Shown in pieces: positions 16,635 through 26,437 of a stretch of DNA of 64,000 bases (positions within the stretch are counted from its first letter, which is position 1; each line of letters starts with the position of its first letter). A program made the translations under genes and the position numbers. The notes beneath the pieces are model-generated. The model made no database searches. It saw only the letters and a list, made by a program, of their open reading frames with translations, and was not told the DNA's origin. Where the stretch lies: contig JARLJR010000124.1 in assembly GCA_031291095.1 (NCBI GenBank), forward strand, positions 26,894 through 90,893. Reading direction: 5' to 3'. Source of the stretch: Legionella sp. GTDB taxonomy: Bacteria; Pseudomonadota; Gammaproteobacteria; Legionellales; Legionellaceae.

Positions 16635-16742
16635 ACGTCATCCCGAACACCGTGAGGGATCTTCTAAATGAGGCATAGTGCTATGAGTGAGTGCAATGCC
16701 ACAATCAGGAGATCCTTCGTCGTAAACGCCTCAGGATGACGT
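16635..16742. repeat. Dispersed inverted-repeat element (CGTCATCC type)
   Basis: The ends are complementary (ACGTCATCC / GGATGACGT) and inner segments pair again (GTGAGGGATCTTCT with AGGAGATCCTTCGTCG), giving a roughly 108-base hairpin-like element between convergent genes. Elements with the same outer sequence are scattered in many bacterial genomes. Confidence 0.6.
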
Positions 16743-16756
16743 ACAGTTTATAGACT

Positions 16757-18127
16757 CTACCCAAATAATGCCTTGATAATCTTCAACTTAAGATTCGTAT
16801 AAGGCGGATACTTTATAGGTGCTTCAAACCAAAATGGTTTTTTCAAAATACTTTTGAAATGACTAAATGTCTTAAATCCCGCTTCACCATGATAGTTCCC
16901 CATACCACTTTCACCGACCCCACCAAAAGGAAGTTGCGAGCCGGTAATATGCATTAACACGTCGTTAATGCAGCCACCTCCAAAAGATACATCATGTAGA
17001 ATTCGTTGTTGTACCGCTGCATCTTTACCAAATACATAAAGTGATAAGGGACGAGGACGGGCTTTTATCTCGAGCAGAGCCGCAGATAAATCAGTAAAGG
17101 GAATCACTGGCAAAATAGGACCAAAAATTTCTTCATTCATAATTTCATCTGTAAAACGAACGTCTTTCAAAATTGTTGGTGCAATATAGTTTTCCTCTTC
17201 AATAACCTGCCCCCCGGTAAATAATTTTTGAGGGTCAATCAGCTTTTTTAAGCGCGCTACATGTTTTTGGTTAATAATACGCACATAACTTTCACTCTCA
17301 AGAGGATTTAAACCGACAATCTGCTCAATTTGTTTTTTAAGCGTGTCAAGGAATAATTGGTAGATTGACTCCTCAACTAAAAGGTAATCAGGAGCAATAC
17401 AAGTCTGGCCTGCATTTAAAAACTTCCCCCAAGTAATGCGTTGTGCGGAACGATTCAGATCGGCATCAGCAAAAACGAAACAGGGACTCTTTCCCCCAAG
17501 TTCTAATGTTACTGGAGTTAAATGCTCTGCCGCCGCTTTGGCCACAATTCGCCCCACCGTGGTGCTGCCCGTAAAAAATAATTTATCAAAGCGATGCGTC
17601 AATAATTCCTGCGTCATCTCAACGTCTCCTTCCGCCACATAAAGATACGCCGGATCAAAATGTTGATTGATAAGTTGTGCGATTGCTGCAGAGGTATTCG
17701 GTGGCAACTCACTGGGCTTAATAATACTGGTATTGCCTGCAGCCATGGCTGCAACTAATGGTGCAAAAGTCAGCTGATAAGGATAGTTCCAGGCTCCAAT
17801 AATTAAGGTAGTGCCATAAGGCTCAGGAATTATAAAACTTTTTCCAGGTTGATTCGCCAGATCTGTTTTTACATTTTTGGGCTTTGCCCATTTGCCAACC
17901 CGTTTGATGGCTGTATCGATTTCATGATAAATCAATGCTAATTCAGTAAGATAAGTTTCAAATTTCGATTTTTTTATATCTTTATGAATTGCTTGATAAA
18001 GAAGAGGCTCATTTTCTTTAATAATGCCTTTTAACTTGTGCAGTTGTTGTTTGCGGAAATTAATATCCTTAGCCGTCCCTGCAGCTGCAAACGCTCGTTG
18101 CTTTTCGACAACAGAGTGAATATCCAT
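16757..18127 (-). CDS. Aldehyde dehydrogenase (ALDH3/coniferyl-aldehyde type)
   Basis: An NAD(P)-dependent aldehyde dehydrogenase with catalytic C243 in NAGQTCIAPDY and general base E209 in LELGGKSP. The length (456 residues), the GAWNYPYQLT cofactor segment and the C-terminal hydrophobic tail (TNLKLKIIKALFG) match the ALDH3 group, which oxidises fatty and aromatic aldehydes. In that group a hydrophobic tail can tether the enzyme to membranes. The ATG at 18127 is the first residue of a normal N-terminus. It stands alone, convergent with the NAT gene and divergent from the TANGO2-like gene. Confidence 0.93.
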   Translation of the reverse strand: MDIHSVVEKQRAFAAAGTAKDINFRKQQLHKLKGIIKENEPLLYQAIHKDIKKSKFETYLTELALIYHEIDTAIKRVGKWAKPKNVKTDLANQPGKSFIIPEPYGTTLIIGAWNYPYQLTFAPLVAAMAAGNTSIIKPSELPPNTSAAIAQLINQHFDPAYLYVAEGDVEMTQELLTHRFDKLFFTGSTTVGRIVAKAAAEHLTPVTLELGGKSPCFVFADADLNRSAQRITWGKFLNAGQTCIAPDYLLVEESIYQLFLDTLKKQIEQIVGLNPLESESYVRIINQKHVARLKKLIDPQKLFTGGQVIEEENYIAPTILKDVRFTDEIMNEEIFGPILPVIPFTDLSAALLEIKARPRPLSLYVFGKDAAVQQRILHDVSFGGGCINDVLMHITGSQLPFGGVGESGMGNYHGEAGFKTFSHFKSILKKPFWFEAPIKYPPYTNLKLKIIKALFG

Positions 18128-18211
18128 AAGTAGAATCCGTGCAAAGTTTTTATTGAATTCAGTATATACTATACAGTTAAGTAAAGATAATTGACCTTTA
18201 TTGAGCGCATC

Positions 18212-19003
18212 ATGTGTCTTGCATTAATCGCAATTGAACAGCACCCACTCTATCCATTGATTATTTTATCTAACCGGGATGAGTTTTATAATAGAGCAAC
18301 TGCCCCAGCTCATTATTGGGACGATGCGCCTGGCGTTTTTGCAGGTAAAGATTTAGTCAGCGGCGGGACTTGGCTTGGTGTGAATCAACAGGGACGCTTT
18401 TCATTGATCACCAATTATAGGGATCCAGGTCATTATAATCCGGAGCGCTTATCAAGGGGACTTTTAGCAAAAAATTTTTTATTAAAAAATGTTCTGGCAT
18501 CCCCCGAAGACTATGTGCACGAGATAATCCCAAGTACCGACAGCTATAATGGATTCAATTTATTAGTCGGCACCATGCAAGATGTTGTTTATTTTTCAAA
18601 TAGAGAAAATAAGATAAAAAAACTCAGTCCAGGCATCTATGGTCTGAGCAATCATTTATTAGATACGCCCTGGTATAAGGTATTAAAAGCAAAAGAACTT
18701 TTTCATAAAATAGCGCCTCAGCTGATATGTGCTCAAACTCCAGAAGAAATCAATGCCCTTTTATTTCCAATTCTGGAGAATCATCATTTTGCCCCAGAGC
18801 ATTTATTACCTCAAACTGGAATACCGTTAGAGTCTGAACGCGCACTAAGTTCAATCTTTGTTAATATACCCAGCCGCCAGTATGGGACACGTTGCTCAAC
18901 TAGTGTTTTATTCGCTAAAGACACTTTGTTCTTTGCTGAGCGAATAGTTGAAAATACTCAAGCAAGAGCAACAAATACCATACCAATTAAACTTCAAAAG
19001 TAA
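18212..19003 (+). CDS. NRDE/TANGO2 family protein
   Basis: The protein begins MCLALIAIEQHP and continues with ILSNRDEFYNR, the Asn-Arg-Asp-Glu signature that names the family, then GTWLGVNQQGRFSLITNYRD. The start was moved to the ATG at 18212 because family members keep Cys at position 2 (an N-terminal-nucleophile-like position); the frame is open seven codons upstream from a TTG. About 263 residues, as usual. Family knowledge: the human homologue TANGO2 is linked to haem/lipid handling; the bacterial role is unclear. Cytosolic, no operon partner. Confidence 0.88.
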   Translation: MCLALIAIEQHPLYPLIILSNRDEFYNRATAPAHYWDDAPGVFAGKDLVSGGTWLGVNQQGRFSLITNYRDPGHYNPERLSRGLLAKNFLLKNVLASPEDYVHEIIPSTDSYNGFNLLVGTMQDVVYFSNRENKIKKLSPGIYGLSNHLLDTPWYKVLKAKELFHKIAPQLICAQTPEEINALLFPILENHHFAPEHLLPQTGIPLESERALSSIFVNIPSRQYGTRCSTSVLFAKDTLFFAERIVENTQARATNTIPIKLQK

Positions 19004-19011
19004 GCGTCTCT

Positions 19012-20082
19012 TTACATTTTTTGATTGTACTCAATCTCTTTACCCGCTAGAGGTTCATCACTCAGATCTATTTTTCCTGAAAAAAATGTCATTCGGGTAT
19101 TTTCTGCTGAAAATAAAAGATGTTCCTTTTGACATTGCTTCTGATAATGACAATAACCTTCCAGAATGGCCAATCGTGTAGCGCTGGTTAGCTTACATTC
19201 TTTTATCCATCGTTTATATTGATGTTCAAATTGTGTAGTTGTTGGATTGTCACTTCTACAATTTGCAAGACAACGTACTCCTGTAAATAAAGGAATACTT
19301 CCTTCATATAATTTTTCATCAAATCCGTTAAGGTACGCGTCAATATGCGTCTTCATCTCATGAAGTAGTGCGCCTAAGGCATTAGACGCTTTTATATATG
19401 CAGGATCTTGAGCACTAATACCACTGCGGCACAATTCAATACACCCAAGTAAATAGTTGAAATCATCTTCCTTTTGTTCTTGAGTGTGCACATAAATTGT
19501 TTCACCTCCCCCCTCATCAAGAAGAAAACTCATAATTAGCTTTTGCGCTTGACTTGGCGTATAGGGATATGCAAACCCTTTAATTGCAAAACTCTGTTCA
19601 ATTTTAGTTTCAAGATTATTTAGCTTTAAACGTAAATTGGCCATTGAGGAAGGTTTTGGACGTGTTTCGAGGGAAAGTAAACTAGTTTTATAGAAAGGTC
19701 CATCAGTCCCTTTTCGTTGGGTAAAACCATCACACATAAGCGCATAGATGGTATTAATTTTTATATCTTCAGCAGAGAGTTGCCGCACTAATTCGGTAAT
19801 AAGGGAAACATCTATATCGTGTCTGCCTGGCGTACCATGGGTATTAAGTACAATCTTTACTTCTTTTTCGTGAATATTTCTTAATTGACGCATTAATTTG
19901 CGCAGTTCAGTCTTCTGCTCAGTAAACTTCTCGTGAGTTAAAGACCCTGCTGGCACGATTAGTTCATAACATTCACCAAATAATTTTTTAACAGTTTGGC
20001 TATCTGTTTGTACCTCTTCGTTTAGCATTTCCTGATTCGCCAATGAGTTAGCATATAAGCTGCTTATAATTAATGTATACAT
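19012..20082 (-). CDS. Putative clan CD cysteine-peptidase-like protein A, effector candidate
   Basis: The 356-residue protein shows two spaced motifs, KIVLNTHGTPG (H82) and INTIYALMCDGF (C117). A hydrophobic strand ending in His-Gly followed by a second strand ending in Ala-x-x-Cys-x-Gly is the hallmark arrangement of clan CD peptidases (caspases, gingipains, MARTX CPD). Its divergent neighbour (20181-21284) is a clear paralogue sharing both motifs and the downstream segments NLETKIEQSF, QKEDDF and YKRWIK. The ATG at 20082 has AAGAGG seven bases upstream; a TTG one codon earlier is less likely. No signal peptide. Family assignment is inferred from motif pattern only. Confidence 0.65.
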   Translation of the reverse strand: MYTLIISSLYANSLANQEMLNEEVQTDSQTVKKLFGECYELIVPAGSLTHEKFTEQKTELRKLMRQLRNIHEKEVKIVLNTHGTPGRHDIDVSLITELVRQLSAEDIKINTIYALMCDGFTQRKGTDGPFYKTSLLSLETRPKPSSMANLRLKLNNLETKIEQSFAIKGFAYPYTPSQAQKLIMSFLLDEGGGETIYVHTQEQKEDDFNYLLGCIELCRSGISAQDPAYIKASNALGALLHEMKTHIDAYLNGFDEKLYEGSIPLFTGVRCLANCRSDNPTTTQFEHQYKRWIKECKLTSATRLAILEGYCHYQKQCQKEHLLFSAENTRMTFFSGKIDLSDEPLAGKEIEYNQKM

Positions 20083-20106
20083 CAATAACCTCTTGTAAAA
20101 AAATAC

Positions 20107-20135
20107 TTGTTGTTAAGGATTCCTTAATGATACAT
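20107..20135 (+). promoter_or_regulatory. Possible promoter/operator between the two paralogues
   Basis: TTGTTG (20107-20112) and GATACA/ATACAT (about 20129-20135) are spaced like -35 and -10 elements, with the palindrome TTAAGGA-T-TCCTTAA (20113-20127) between them. The AAGGA inside the palindrome also sits 7 bases before an ATG at 20127, so it may instead be a ribosome-binding site. Confidence 0.35.
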
Positions 20136-20180
20136 GCTTTAGTATCAATGACAGAAGTAACTAAATTTGCGTGGTGTAAA

Positions 20181-21284
20181 ATGAAAAAGCTCTGTATTCA
20201 CATCTATACGTCGTACTCCGATTATACAAAAAATGAACAAACTTTGCTATGGGATAACGAAGTTAATAAGGATGCACAAACTGTCAGAGCTGTATTCAAC
20301 GAAGACACTATTGTTGATATCCCAGTTACCGCTGTAACGGATAAGCAAAAAAAGAATTTAAATATTGGCGAAGCGTTAGACCCTTTGCGTGAAATTCAAT
20401 TAGCAAATTATGACGAATGCCATATTGTGCTTAATACACATGGCGCGGCAGGTGTTAATGATTTATCAGATGAGGTGGTAAAAGCAGTTGTATCTCTAGT
20501 GTCGAACCACGAAATTAAAATAACGCAAATAAGTGCATTACAATGCAATGGTTTAAAGGGGCTAACTGCCAGTGAGTATAGACAAAAGAATCAAATGACG
20601 CCACAACATCAAAATGTGGCTGATAAACCTGCTTCGATGTCTATATTACAAGGGAAGCTTGGTAACCTTGAGACTAAAATTGAGCAATCTTTTTCTATTC
20701 ATGGATTTATGGAAGCTTATGATCCTGTTATCGAAAGCAGTAAAGTAGTTGCGCTACTGTTACATGGATCCAAAAAGTCTTTATCCGTTAAAACAAAGCT
20801 GCCAAAAGAAGATGATCTTCAGGCATTAAGAAGTTATATTGATATTTGCAGGACTTGTACAGATAAGGCCTCTAAAGACTATATGAATGCAACTAATAAG
20901 CTAGGTAAAATTCTGCATAAAATGACACAAAATATCTGCCTTTATCTTCAGGGAAAAGAGGACTTTGACGACAGAAATAAAATTTTACTGGAAACGATAT
21001 TTCCTGATCCAACGGATCGCAGTAACGCTACAGACTTGGATTTTGAACATGGATACAAGCGTTGGTTAAAAAATCATAAAGCAACCAGTGTTGAACGATT
21101 GACTGTTTTTGAGGATTATTGCCACATGGAGCAAGCAAAAGTAGAACTTGAACAGAGTAGTAGCACACCAATATCTATTTCTGCACTGTGTCATGGGAAG
21201 CTAGGACATTTTACCCAAAATGCATCTAAAAATGCATTTAAGAGTGTCGGGCGCCCTGAATTAGAGAGAAGTTGTACACTCTAG
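20181..21284 (+). CDS. Putative clan CD cysteine-peptidase-like protein B, effector candidate
   Basis: Paralogue of the divergent gene at 19012-20082. It keeps the same putative dyad, CHIVLNTHGAAG (H88) and ITQISALQCNGL (C122), and the shared blocks KPASM, NLETKIEQSFSIHGF, PKEDDLQ, NKLGKILHKM, FEHGYKRWLK and EDYCH. The start was placed at the ATG at 20181 because MKKLCIHIYTSYS aligns with the N-terminus of the paralogue; an ATG at 20127 preceded by AAGGA would add 18 residues. The C-terminal 45 residues differ between the two and are Ser/Thr/Lys-rich. Function and translocation are inferred. Confidence 0.65.
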   Translation: MKKLCIHIYTSYSDYTKNEQTLLWDNEVNKDAQTVRAVFNEDTIVDIPVTAVTDKQKKNLNIGEALDPLREIQLANYDECHIVLNTHGAAGVNDLSDEVVKAVVSLVSNHEIKITQISALQCNGLKGLTASEYRQKNQMTPQHQNVADKPASMSILQGKLGNLETKIEQSFSIHGFMEAYDPVIESSKVVALLLHGSKKSLSVKTKLPKEDDLQALRSYIDICRTCTDKASKDYMNATNKLGKILHKMTQNICLYLQGKEDFDDRNKILLETIFPDPTDRSNATDLDFEHGYKRWLKNHKATSVERLTVFEDYCHMEQAKVELEQSSSTPISISALCHGKLGHFTQNASKNAFKSVGRPELERSCTL

Positions 21285-21302
21285 TTTTTAATTGTAGCCC
21301 TG

Positions 21303-22463
21303 CTAATACGGGCTACACACTACCAATTGCGATCGGCTAATATCCGCCGCTGCCGCCACTCCAGTTAATACCATTGCAGCGTTCATCTCTTGAGCAATAA
21401 GATCCAACATATGTTCTACTCCAGCTTGTCCTCGCGCAGCTAAAGCATAAACCCCTGCCCGTCCAAGCAATACCGCTTTGGCTCCCAAAGCGAGCATACG
21501 CACAACATCTAGCCCAGAGCGCACGCCAGAGTCAACCAGAACGGTTAAATCATCACCCACCCTATCGACAATTCCGGGTAGTGCTTTAGTCGTTGATAAG
21601 GCGCCATCCAATTGCCGCCCACCGTGATTGGATACGACAATACCATCAGCACCAAAGCTTACCGCATCTTTTGCATCCTCAGGATCAAGGATTCCTTTGA
21701 TGATGATAGCGCCTTTCCAAAAACTCCGTATCCACTCGAGATCAGACCAACTAATTGACGGATCAAAATTAGTACTTAACCAACCCATATAATCTTCGAG
21801 GCCAATTTCTTTGCCTAGATAAGCGGAAATATTTCCCAATTCATGTGGTTTTCCCATCAACCCCACATTCCATGCCCAAGATGGTTTCCTTAATACTTGT
21901 AACCAGCGACGTTCACGGGCAAATGGACCCGACATTCCCGAGTGAGCATCACGGTAACGCGCTCCCGGAACAGGCATATCGACAGTAAATACCAGATGAG
22001 TGATACCACAAGCTTGCGCCCGTTCTAAGGCATTTTTCATAAAGCCACGATCTTTAATTACATAAAGTTGATACCAGATAGGAACTGGACTATGTCGAGA
22101 AACCTCTTCCATAGAGCAGACAGACAGAGTTGATAACGTATAAGGAATACCTTTATTTGCAGCAGCCTTAGCGGCTTGAACCTCACCCCGCCGAGCATAC
22201 ATCCCTGATAAGCCCACGGGGCTTAAGATTACCGGCATAGCTAATTTTTGGCCAAATAATTCTGTTTCAAGAGAAACTTGTGCGATACTTTTTAAAACGC
22301 GTTGACGTAAAGTAACTTCTGCCAAATCAGCAATGTTTCTTTTAAGAGTGTGCTCCGCATACGCACCGCCATCAATATAGTCAAATAAAAAGCGGGGTAA
22401 TTTGCGTCGAGCAACGTTACGATAATCGTCGACCGATGAAATAATCATATGTTTATAATCCAT
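21303..22463 (-). CDS. lldD: L-lactate dehydrogenase (FMN-dependent, respiratory)
   Basis: An alpha-hydroxy-acid oxidase that oxidises L-lactate to pyruvate and passes electrons to the quinone pool at the inner membrane. The active-site segment [12 protein letters not shown] (H280, R283), the FMN phosphate-binding [11 protein letters not shown] and GRAGVYAL, and the LldD-typical [19 protein letters not shown] are all present. At 386 residues it is close to E. coli LldD (396). The ATG at 22463 or a second ATG five codons on may be used. No lldP permease or lldR regulator is adjacent. It lies downstream of aceA, separated by repeats. Confidence 0.93.
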   Translation of the reverse strand: MDYKHMIISSVDDYRNVARRKLPRFLFDYIDGGAYAEHTLKRNIADLAEVTLRQRVLKSIAQVSLETELFGQKLAMPVILSPVGLSGMYARRGEVQAAKAAANKGIPYTLSTLSVCSMEEVSRHSPVPIWYQLYVIKDRGFMKNALERAQACGITHLVFTVDMPVPGARYRDAHSGMSGPFARERRWLQVLRKPSWAWNVGLMGKPHELGNISAYLGKEIGLEDYMGWLSTNFDPSISWSDLEWIRSFWKGAIIIKGILDPEDAKDAVSFGADGIVVSNHGGRQLDGALSTTKALPGIVDRVGDDLTVLVDSGVRSGLDVVRMLALGAKAVLLGRAGVYALAARGQAGVEHMLDLIAQEMNAAMVLTGVAAAADISRSQLVVCSPY

Positions 22464-22574
22464 AGCCTGGTTGCAAGCAACGCCCTAATTACCGCGGCTT
22501 GACCGCGGTATCCATAAGTTCGGAGTGAAAAGCAAGATAAATCTGGATGCCGCGGTCAAGCCACGATAATTCGA
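22464..22574. repeat. Repeat cluster: partial GGTTGC copy plus paired ACCGC copies
   Basis: Bases 22464-22480 are a half copy of the GGTTGC family. Bases 22490-22510 are a perfect palindrome (TACCGCGG / CCGCGGTA, loop CTTGA). Bases 22545-22574 carry an inverted copy (GGATGCCGCGGTCAAGCCACGATAA), so the two together form a larger inverted pair between aceA and lldD. Confidence 0.65.
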
Positions 22575-22595
22575 AACTGCAAAAACAACATCAGA

Positions 22596-23876
22596 CTACT
22601 TAGAGAATTGCTCGTCTTCAGTACTACCATTTAGCGCTGTTGTCGCGCTTTGACCTTGCATAATGACATTTTGTACTGCGTCAAAATAGCCGGTGCCGAC
22701 AAAGCTTTGATGTTTGGTCGCTCTAAAGCCATTTTTCTCTTGTTGCATCTCACGTTGTTGCATTTGTGAATAAGCAAACATTCCCTCACTTTTGTAATCT
22801 TTAGCAATTTCAAACATGCTTAGATTCAAACTGTGCCAACCTGCAAGGGTAATAAATTGATATTTATATCCCATCTCAAATAATTGTTCCCTAAATGTAC
22901 GTAAATCTTTTTCACTTAAATTAGCTTGCCAATTAAATGATGGAGAGCAGTTATAGCATAATAATTTGCCTGGGAATTTATGGTGAATTGCTCGCGCAAA
23001 CTCTTCCGCTTCAGCAATATTCGGTTTTGATGTTTCACACCAAATAAGATCCGCATAAGGCGCATAAGCTAAACCACGACTGATTGCCTGTTCTAAGCCT
23101 GCTCTTACATAGAAAAATCCTTCTTTAGAACGTTTTCCAGTTAAAAAAGTAACATCATTATCATCAAAATCACTGGTGATTAAATTAGCGCCATTAGCAT
23201 CTGTACGTGCAATAATTAAGGTAGGAACACCTTTAACGTCCGCAGCAAGACGAGCGGCGATTAATTTTTGAACTGCCTCAGTTGTTGAAACCAGAACTTT
23301 ACCGCCCATATGGCCACATTTTTTAGCAGAAGATAATTGATCTTCAAAATGTACCGCAGCAGCTCCAGCCTGAATCATGTGTTTCATTAGTTCAAACGCA
23401 TTCAAATTACCACCAAATCCTGATTCAGCATCGGCAATAATAGGCGCAAACCAATCAATAGAATAATCCTGATCCAAACAATGGATTTCATCAGTTCGTC
23501 TTAGCGCATTATTAATTGCTTGTACTAAATTAGGCACGGAATCAACGGGATAAAGACTTTGATCAGGATACATTTGTCCAGAACTATTCTGATCCCCTGC
23601 AACTTGCCAGCCTGAGCAATAAATAGCCTGTAATCCAGCTTGTACTGCTTGAATTGCCTGGTTACCAGTCATGCAACCTAAAGCGCTTACTAGCTCATTA
23701 TGTTGCAACATCTTCCATAATTTATTAGCCCCATGAGTAGCAATGCTGTACTCGATTTTAAGAGATGGCCTTAATTTAACCACATCTTCTGCACTGTAAG
23801 TACGCGTTATTCCACTCCATCGGGAGTTATTTTTCCAATCATTTTTTAATTCATCAATTTGCTCTTGGATTTTCAT
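22596..23876 (-). CDS. aceA: Isocitrate lyase
   Basis: Cleaves isocitrate to glyoxylate and succinate, the first step of the glyoxylate shunt. The catalytic signature KKCGHMGGK is intact with C187, and [15 protein letters not shown] provides the metal/substrate loop; SPSFNW near residue 305 is the lid serine region. The length of 426 residues is close to E. coli AceA (434). The gene starts 15 bases after aceB ends on the same strand, so aceB-aceA form an operon as in enterobacteria. No aceK follows. Confidence 0.96.
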   Translation of the reverse strand: MKIQEQIDELKNDWKNNSRWSGITRTYSAEDVVKLRPSLKIEYSIATHGANKLWKMLQHNELVSALGCMTGNQAIQAVQAGLQAIYCSGWQVAGDQNSSGQMYPDQSLYPVDSVPNLVQAINNALRRTDEIHCLDQDYSIDWFAPIIADAESGFGGNLNAFELMKHMIQAGAAAVHFEDQLSSAKKCGHMGGKVLVSTTEAVQKLIAARLAADVKGVPTLIIARTDANGANLITSDFDDNDVTFLTGKRSKEGFFYVRAGLEQAISRGLAYAPYADLIWCETSKPNIAEAEEFARAIHHKFPGKLLCYNCSPSFNWQANLSEKDLRTFREQLFEMGYKYQFITLAGWHSLNLSMFEIAKDYKSEGMFAYSQMQQREMQQEKNGFRATKHQSFVGTGYFDAVQNVIMQGQSATTALNGSTEDEQFSK

Positions 23877-23891
23877 TCTATGATCCTTTCA

Positions 23892-25475
23892 CTAAATTAA
23901 ATGGGAGTAAGCTTTTGTGGTTAAAAAGTCATCAAATGTTTCTTTGAATATCATTTCTTCCATTAATATTTTGGCATTTGTTAACGCTTCTGAACTTGCT
24001 TCATCGGTACCACGGCTTTGCATAACTATGTTGTACTCTTCATCAAACCACTGATGAAGCATAGGGACAGTGAGCGCTACTCCATTGTCTAACGAAGCCG
24101 AAAACTTTAACCATTGCCATAATTGTGCTCTGCAAATTTCTGCAGTAGCAGCGTCTTCCATCAAATTACGGATAGGAACACAACCATTACCAGTTAACCA
24201 TGCCTCAACATAAAGTAATCCAACCGTAATATTGTTTCGAACACCTGTTTCAGTAATCGTTCCTGGAGGAACCATTAATAAGTCTTGCGCTATAATCAAT
24301 ACTTCAGGTATTTTTGATAATTGGTTTGCTGCCGGCATTAGCTCATCAAACGCTTTAAGTGCTACGGGAATAAGGCCTGGATGTGCAACCCAGGTCCCAT
24401 CATGTCCAGCAAGAGCTTCTCGTCGTTTATCGGCATAGACACGTTCCATTGCCTCTTGATTCGCGTGCTCATCCCCTTTAATAGGAATTTGCGCCGCCAT
24501 ACCTCCCATGGCATGTACCCCACGACGATGGCAGGTTTTAATTAATAAATTGACATAAGAACTAAGAAAATGACTGGTCATGGTCACTTGTTGTCTGTCA
24601 GGTAATAAAAACTCTTTATGATTACGGAATTTTTTAATATAAGAAAATATATAATCCCAACGACCACAATTTAAACCAACAATATGATCACGTAACTCAT
24701 AAATGATTTCATCCATTTCAAAGCCTGCGGTAATGGTTTCAATCAATACGGTTACCTTGACGCAACCACGTGGTAAACCTAATAGATCTTGAGCTTTAAG
24801 AAACACATCATTCCACAATCGAGCCTCCAAATGAGACTCCATTTTTGGTAAATAGAAATAAGGTCCTGTGCCCTGCTCTAATAAAGGCTTTGCATTGTGA
24901 AAGAGATAGGTTAGTGCATCAAATAATGAGGCAGACATAGGCTTTTCATCAATTAATACATGGGGTTCATCTAAATGCCAACCTCTTGGACGTACAACAA
25001 GAACTGCTGTTTTTTCATTAAGTTTGTAATGCTTATTGGATTGTGGATCTGTATACGTTATTTCTTTACGGACCGCATCATATAAATTAACTTGCCCCTC
25101 AATACAGTTATTCCATGTCGGCGAATTTGAGTCTTCAAAATCAGCCATAAATACTTTTGCACCACTATTTAGTGCATTAATAATCATTTTGCGCTCTACC
25201 GGGCCTGTAATTTCAACTCGTCTGTCTTGCAGATCGGGCGGGGTATTATTAACGCGCCAATTGTCTTGACGAATAGAGGCTGTTTCTTCTAGAAAATCAG
25301 GATACACGCCTTTATCAAACTCATGTTGTCTTCTCTGTCGAGCCTTTAAGAGTTCATGTCGACGATCGCGTGCAAAACGCTCCATCGTTACCAAAAAACT
25401 CATTAAATCTGGGGGTAAAATAAAGGTATTTGTGTGAGATAATCTACCATTGATCTTATAGTAGTTATTATTCAT
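23892..25475 (-). CDS. aceB: Malate synthase A
   Basis: Condenses glyoxylate with acetyl-CoA to malate, the second step of the glyoxylate shunt. The family segments RRVEITGPVERKMIINAL, VFMADFEDS, the catalytic-Arg VVRPRGWHL and LNCGRWDYIFSYIK are present, as is NGCVPIRNLMEDAATAEI. The start was set at the ATG at 25475 (527 residues, E. coli AceB 533): it has TGGAG eight bases upstream, while the upstream part of the frame opens at a TTG without one. It is the first gene of the aceBA operon. Carbon entry from acetyl-CoA or fatty acids would use it. Confidence 0.95.
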   Translation of the reverse strand: MNNNYYKINGRLSHTNTFILPPDLMSFLVTMERFARDRRHELLKARQRRQHEFDKGVYPDFLEETASIRQDNWRVNNTPPDLQDRRVEITGPVERKMIINALNSGAKVFMADFEDSNSPTWNNCIEGQVNLYDAVRKEITYTDPQSNKHYKLNEKTAVLVVRPRGWHLDEPHVLIDEKPMSASLFDALTYLFHNAKPLLEQGTGPYFYLPKMESHLEARLWNDVFLKAQDLLGLPRGCVKVTVLIETITAGFEMDEIIYELRDHIVGLNCGRWDYIFSYIKKFRNHKEFLLPDRQQVTMTSHFLSSYVNLLIKTCHRRGVHAMGGMAAQIPIKGDEHANQEAMERVYADKRREALAGHDGTWVAHPGLIPVALKAFDELMPAANQLSKIPEVLIIAQDLLMVPPGTITETGVRNNITVGLLYVEAWLTGNGCVPIRNLMEDAATAEICRAQLWQWLKFSASLDNGVALTVPMLHQWFDEEYNIVMQSRGTDEASSEALTNAKILMEEMIFKETFDDFLTTKAYSHLI

Positions 25476-25610
25476 TGGACGCATCTCCACATGTTTTTTA
25501 TCCAATTTTTTCAAATTGGTCCTTGTTAAAACATAGTTGAGAATACCGGAATTGCAAATGGTTTAGTGAAAATATGGTATAATTTTTGTGCAGAGCAACA
25601 TTTAGTACGT

Positions 25611-26351
25611 TTACTCGTTCCCTGCTTTTTCAAATGTCCCACTCGCTAGAAACTGAAGAATAAGTTCACGTACTTTTGAATTATTCATAATAACCATATG
25701 ATTTGTATTAATTACAATAGGTTCCATCTGCCCATTCAAGCGTGCGTATTCAGGCGGTACTTTAGCATCGTATCTTCCGGCTATTATGGCCATTTTAATT
25801 TTTGGAACAGGCACACGATGAACATAAGACGATTGTTCTGAACTAAGTTCGGCTAAAGGCTTTATGGGTGAAGTAAATAGGGGAAATATTTTTGTGGATA
25901 GTTTAGCCAAAGCAGAACCTTGATTTGGTGGAGCTAACATAATTAAGCAACCAATTTGTTTCACTTGTTTTGGCTTTAATTTCGATACTGCCTCACGAGT
26001 AATGATTCCCCCAAGGCTATGTGTAATAAAATTAATTTTTATTCCAGGATTTTTGGCAATTAAATCATCAACAAAGTGCATTAAACGAGCCCCATGCTGC
26101 TGAATCGAATAACGTGCTGATGGATAGCTATATAAGTGAACCTGATATCCATAATCTTCTAAGAAGGATTTTAACGGACGCATACTCAGGGAAGTGCGCA
26201 TTAAGCCATGAATTAATATAATAATTTCTTTTTGATGTTTGGTTTTTAAATTAACACTGGGTGGATTTACCTGGACTGCCGTAGCATGGACGATTGAAAA
26301 AACCAAGATAAACATAACAAGCAAATAACGATTGAAAATAGCTTTAGCCAT
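25611..26351 (-). CDS. Exported alpha/beta hydrolase (lipase-like)
   Basis: Residues 1-26 form a signal peptide (hydrophobic core then HATA-VQ). The mature part has an alpha/beta-hydrolase core: ILIHGLMRTS as oxyanion loop, FITHSLGG with nucleophile S112, AGRYDAKVP for the acid and NTNHMVIMNN for the His. The layout resembles PGAP1/lipase class 2 type esterases. It should act in the periplasm or be exported by type II secretion. It sits downstream of aceB with about 120 bases between, probably with its own promoter. Substrate unknown; a lipid ester is likely. Confidence 0.82.
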   Translation of the reverse strand: MAKAIFNRYLLVMFILVFSIVHATAVQVNPPSVNLKTKHQKEIIILIHGLMRTSLSMRPLKSFLEDYGYQVHLYSYPSARYSIQQHGARLMHFVDDLIAKNPGIKINFITHSLGGIITREAVSKLKPKQVKQIGCLIMLAPPNQGSALAKLSTKIFPLFTSPIKPLAELSSEQSSYVHRVPVPKIKMAIIAGRYDAKVPPEYARLNGQMEPIVINTNHMVIMNNSKVRELILQFLASGTFEKAGNE

Positions 26352-26437
26352 GATGATCCTTTTTTTTTATCGAATATCTTGCAAAAATCAGCATTCTCAC
26401 AAAGAATACAGCAAAAAATTAACCTATTAAAAAGTCG

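Noticed and set aside
20113-20148. ATG at 20127 as the start of the plus-strand clan-CD-like gene
   Set aside because: Its AAGGA is part of a perfect palindrome, and the paralogue aligns from the later ATG at 20181; kept as an alternative, not chosen.
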